Assembly (NCBI GenBank): GCA_017515635.1
Contig: JAFWFO010000021.1
Location: 111,971-175,970, forward strand
Direction of reading: 5' to 3'
Source of the DNA: Selenomonadaceae bacterium
GTDB taxonomy: Bacteria > Bacillota > Negativicutes > Selenomonadales > Selenomonadaceae
Length of the DNA: 64,000 nt
Of this stretch, positions 61,660 through 64,000 are shown one piece after another. The notes under the pieces are model-generated. The model did no database searches and had not been told where the DNA came from. It saw only the letters and a program-made list of their open reading frames with translations. Both the position numbers and the translations under genes were made by a program. The stretch's first letter is position 1. Every line of letters begins with the position of its first letter.

Positions 61660-63648
61660 TCACAATTTTTCAATGACGGATTTCATGACGCGGGCGACGT
61701 TTTCTTTCGTGAAACCAAATTTTTTGAACAGGACATTTGCGGGAGCCGACGCGCCGAATCCGCTCATGGTGACCGTGTCGCCGTCAAGTCCGACGTAACT
61801 GCCCCAACCGTAATTCGCCGCCGCTTCGATAGCCACGCGTGCACGAATTTTTTTCGGCAAAATTTTTTCCTTGTATTCGTCAGATTGTTGCTCAAAAATT
61901 TCCGCGCAGGGCAACGAAACGACACGCACGAAAATATTTTCTTTGGCAAGTTCGGCTTGCGCGTCAATCGCCGTCGAAACTTCGGAGCCCGTCGCGATTA
62001 AAATGCCTTGAAGTTCGCCCGCCGCTTCCGAAATGACATAGCCGCCTTTCAACGCCTCTTTGGAGGAATTTTTTAATTGCGGAATGTTTTGGCGCGTCAA
62101 AATCAACGCGGTCGGTGTTTTCGTGGAAGTCAATGCAAGATACCAGCCCGCCGCCGTTTCGGTCGCGTCCGCCGCACGGAAGACGTTCAAATTCGGTTGT
62201 GCGCGGAGCATTGCCAGTTGTTCAATCGGCTCATGCGTGGGGCCGTCTTCGCCGACGCCAATCGAATCGTGTGTGAAAATGTACGGCATGGGAATTTTCA
62301 TCAGCGACGCAAGACGCATCATCGGTTTCATGTAGTCGACGAAAACGAAGAACGTCGCGCAGTACGGTTTCAATCCACCGTGCAAAAACAGCCCGTTGCA
62401 GACCGCCGCCATTGCCATTTCACGAACGCCGAAATGCAAATTTCTGCCCGCGTAATTTTCTTTGCTGAAGTCGCCCGCGTCCTTCATGACGGTTTTATTC
62501 GAGGGACCGAGGTCGGCACTTCCGCCAATCAAATTCGGCATCAAATCTTTCAGATAAGCAATAATGTTGCCGGAACTTGCGCGAGTCGCCTGAGCTTTGT
62601 CGTCGACACGCCAGAAATTTTCGTCGCTCAAAAGTTTTTCGGCGTCAATCTGCGCGTGGTATTCGTCCCAAAGTTTTTTCGCTTCAGGGAATTTCGCGGC
62701 GTATTCGTCGAAAAGTTTTTGCCAATCAGCCTCAACCTGTGCGGCGTTGTCGGCAAGTTTGCTGTAATGTTCGTAAACGTCGGCGGGAATGTTGAAAGTT
62801 TCTTCGGGATTATCCCAACCCAAAAATTTTTTCAGCGCGATAACGTTTTCTTCGCCGAGCGGTTCGCCGTGACTGGACGCCGAATCTTGTTTGGGACTGC
62901 CGTAACCGATATGAGTTTTGACCGTGATGAATGACGGACGATTTTTGTCAGATTTCGCCGCCTCGATTGCTTTGCCGATTTCGTCAAGGTTGTTGCCGTC
63001 CTCAACCGTCAATGTTTGGAAACCGAACGCCGCAACTCTCGCCGCAACATCTTCCCTGAAGGTAATATCCGTCGAGCCTTCGATTGAAATGTTATTGCTG
63101 TCGTAGATGATAATCAGCTTGCCGAGACCGAACGTGCCCGCCAACGACAACGCTTCGGAAGAAATGCCTTCCATCATGCAGCCCTCGCCGCAAAGTGCGA
63201 AAGTGTAATGATCGACAATCGGGAATTCGGGCTTGTTGAATTTCGCGGCAAGATGAGCTTCCGCAATCGCCATTCCGACAGCCATGCCGATACCCGCGCC
63301 GAGAGGTCCCGTCGTCGCTTCAACGCCGAGCGTGCGGCCGTATTCGGGGTGACCGGGCGTCAATGAACCGTCCTGCCGAAAATCTTTAATGTCGTCAAGC
63401 GTCAAGCCGTAGCCGAAGAAATGCAACAGCGAATACAGCATTGCCGACGCGTGCCCGCCCGACAAAATGAATCTGTCGCGATTTGCCCACTTGGGATTTT
63501 TCGGATTGTGATTCATGTGGTGCGCCCAAAGTTCGTAAGCTGTCGGCGCGGCTCCCAAAGGCATTCCGGGATGTCCCGACTTCGCCTTTTGGATCGCGTC
63601 CGCCGACAGTACTCGAATCGCGTTGACGCATTTAGTTTCAATATTCAT
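61660..63648 (-). CDS. tkt: Transketolase
   Basis: A 662-residue thiamine-diphosphate enzyme of the non-oxidative pentose phosphate pathway. Signatures: KSGHPGMPLGAAPTAYELW, ILSGGHASAMLYSLLH, the ThDP/Mg2+ stretch ALCGEGCMMEGISSEA ending in IIIYDSNNISIEG, the transketolase signature GVGEDGPTHEPIEQLA, and the C-terminal FGASAPANVLFKKFGFT. Full length. AAGGAG precedes the ATG. The promoter region contains an 11-base T tract. Confidence 0.97.
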   Translation of the reverse strand: MNIETKCVNAIRVLSADAIQKAKSGHPGMPLGAAPTAYELWAHHMNHNPKNPKWANRDRFILSGGHASAMLYSLLHFFGYGLTLDDIKDFRQDGSLTPGHPEYGRTLGVEATTGPLGAGIGMAVGMAIAEAHLAAKFNKPEFPIVDHYTFALCGEGCMMEGISSEALSLAGTFGLGKLIIIYDSNNISIEGSTDITFREDVAARVAAFGFQTLTVEDGNNLDEIGKAIEAAKSDKNRPSFITVKTHIGYGSPKQDSASSHGEPLGEENVIALKKFLGWDNPEETFNIPADVYEHYSKLADNAAQVEADWQKLFDEYAAKFPEAKKLWDEYHAQIDAEKLLSDENFWRVDDKAQATRASSGNIIAYLKDLMPNLIGGSADLGPSNKTVMKDAGDFSKENYAGRNLHFGVREMAMAAVCNGLFLHGGLKPYCATFFVFVDYMKPMMRLASLMKIPMPYIFTHDSIGVGEDGPTHEPIEQLAMLRAQPNLNVFRAADATETAAGWYLALTSTKTPTALILTRQNIPQLKNSSKEALKGGYVISEAAGELQGILIATGSEVSTAIDAQAELAKENIFVRVVSLPCAEIFEQQSDEYKEKILPKKIRARVAIEAAANYGWGSYVGLDGDTVTMSGFGASAPANVLFKKFGFTKENVARVMKSVIEKL

Positions 63649-63693
63649 GTGCGTTGCTCCTTATCCGATTTAATATTTGGTCGCCGTGATAAG

Positions 63694-63719
63694 TTTATAC
63701 ACTTTTTTTTTTTCGTCAA
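63694..63719 (-). promoter_or_regulatory. tkt promoter-like region with T11/A11 tract
   Basis: On the minus strand TTGACG (63714-63719) and TATAAA (63694-63699) are separated by only 14 bases, 11 of which are A. The short spacer makes the assignment uncertain. Confidence 0.4.
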
Positions 63720-63844
63720 TGCCGAATTCGTAATTGAGTATTTTACGGCTTGATTGACAGCGCAATTTCAGTTCTCGGCGCAATTATTCTTGGTCTCGGA
63801 AATAATAACGTGTGCTCATAGAAAAAAAGACCGGCTATAAAAAG

Positions 63845-64000
63845 TCAAGAGGTAGAAGACGGCACATAAGGTTTATTATCACGAAGAACGGCGAAAACAA
63901 TGGCAAGCATCTTGTGGCAAACATGCCCGATGGCAGTGAGATGGTTTTTGCCTTCGGAGCGTTTCTTGTCGTAAAAACGACTTAAAGCGGGGTCTTTGAA
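63845..64000 (-). mobile_element. IS110-family transposase, C-terminal fragment (runs off the window)
   Basis: The last 51 codons of an open frame that enters from beyond the window edge. The residues KKRSEGKNHLTAIGHVCHKM and the closing AVLRDNKPY match the conserved C-terminal end of IS110 transposases (Transposase_20), where the pattern is xKR-x-GKxxxxAxxxxxxKL followed by DNKPY. The stop TGA is at 63845-63847. The tkt promoter lies between it and tkt; otherwise I see nothing in 63720-63844. Whether the element is complete cannot be seen. Confidence 0.82.

Overview
The window looks like chromosome of an anaerobic, low-to-medium G+C Firmicute with a Gram-negative-type envelope, most likely a Negativicute (Selenomonadales). 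This is inference. It rests on the mix of Firmicute genes (CdaA/CdaR, RNase J, a lone IlvH, a Nif3-type protein), a Tat-exported fumarate reductase of the MfrABE type, paired DUF445 proteins, small secreted proteins resembling surface-adhesin E, and RTX-like surface proteins that start with an FELQRF-type N-terminus. Many genes start with TTG or GTG behind a clear GGAGG-type ribosome site, and several starts were moved on that basis.

Layout. 1-7.8 kb: end of pfkA, a small coiled-coil membrane protein, a short UvrA, a possible zincin, a vWA/HTH pair, a MerR regulator with a textbook 19-bp-spacer promoter, and nif3-cobK. 7.9-13.5 kb: clpB, a Gfo/Idh/MocA oxidoreductase, and a NAD synthetase whose amidase domain has lost its cysteine. 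13.5-19 kb: two tandem secreted paralogues, then a PilN/GspL-like membrane protein and a large hybrid histidine kinase. 19-25.3 kb: a secreted serpin, then hexose-phosphate genes (pgi, pgm, a phosphomannomutase). 25.4-30.3 kb: a 1000-residue RTX-like protein whose promoter region holds an 11-base G tract between -35-like and -10-like boxes, then RNase J. 30.3-38.3 kb: two DUF445 proteins, murI broken by an in-frame TAG, gph, and three overlapping acyltransferase-3 genes. 38.3-46.3 kb: an M16C peptidase, dapA, secreted proteins, a YdcF protein, tatD, and a Maf-Upp fusion. 46.3-50 kb: mfrEBA on the minus strand. 50-56.2 kb: a signalling and RNA-modification run (cdaA, cdaR, ribF, rlmD, a degenerate receiver, then a response regulator with GGDEF). 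56.3-64 kb: tRNA-Arg(CCT), an RTX-like metallopeptidase, ilvH, a dynamin-like GTPase, tkt, and the 3' end of an IS110-family transposase at the edge.

How it fits together. Central carbon enzymes (pfkA, pgi, pgm, phosphomannomutase, tkt) and a periplasmic fumarate reductase fit a sugar-fermenting anaerobe that uses fumarate as electron sink. A surface theme runs through the window: two RTX-like proteins sharing a C-terminal module, a serpin, secreted small proteins and tandem O-acyltransferases. Nucleotide second-messenger signalling is represented by c-di-AMP and c-di-GMP synthases in one co-directional stretch.

The most striking non-standard items are the Maf-Upp fusion, the homopolymer promoter of the RTX-like gene, a 45-bp sequence placed at exactly the same distance in front of uvrA and the HTH/vWA pair, the pseudo-receiver beside its intact paralogue, the cysteine-less NadE, the amber codon in murI, and a family of TTAGGAATTAGGA-type hairpin repeats that supply gene ends and even the N-terminus of RlmD. 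I found no CRISPR array, rRNA or complete mobile element.
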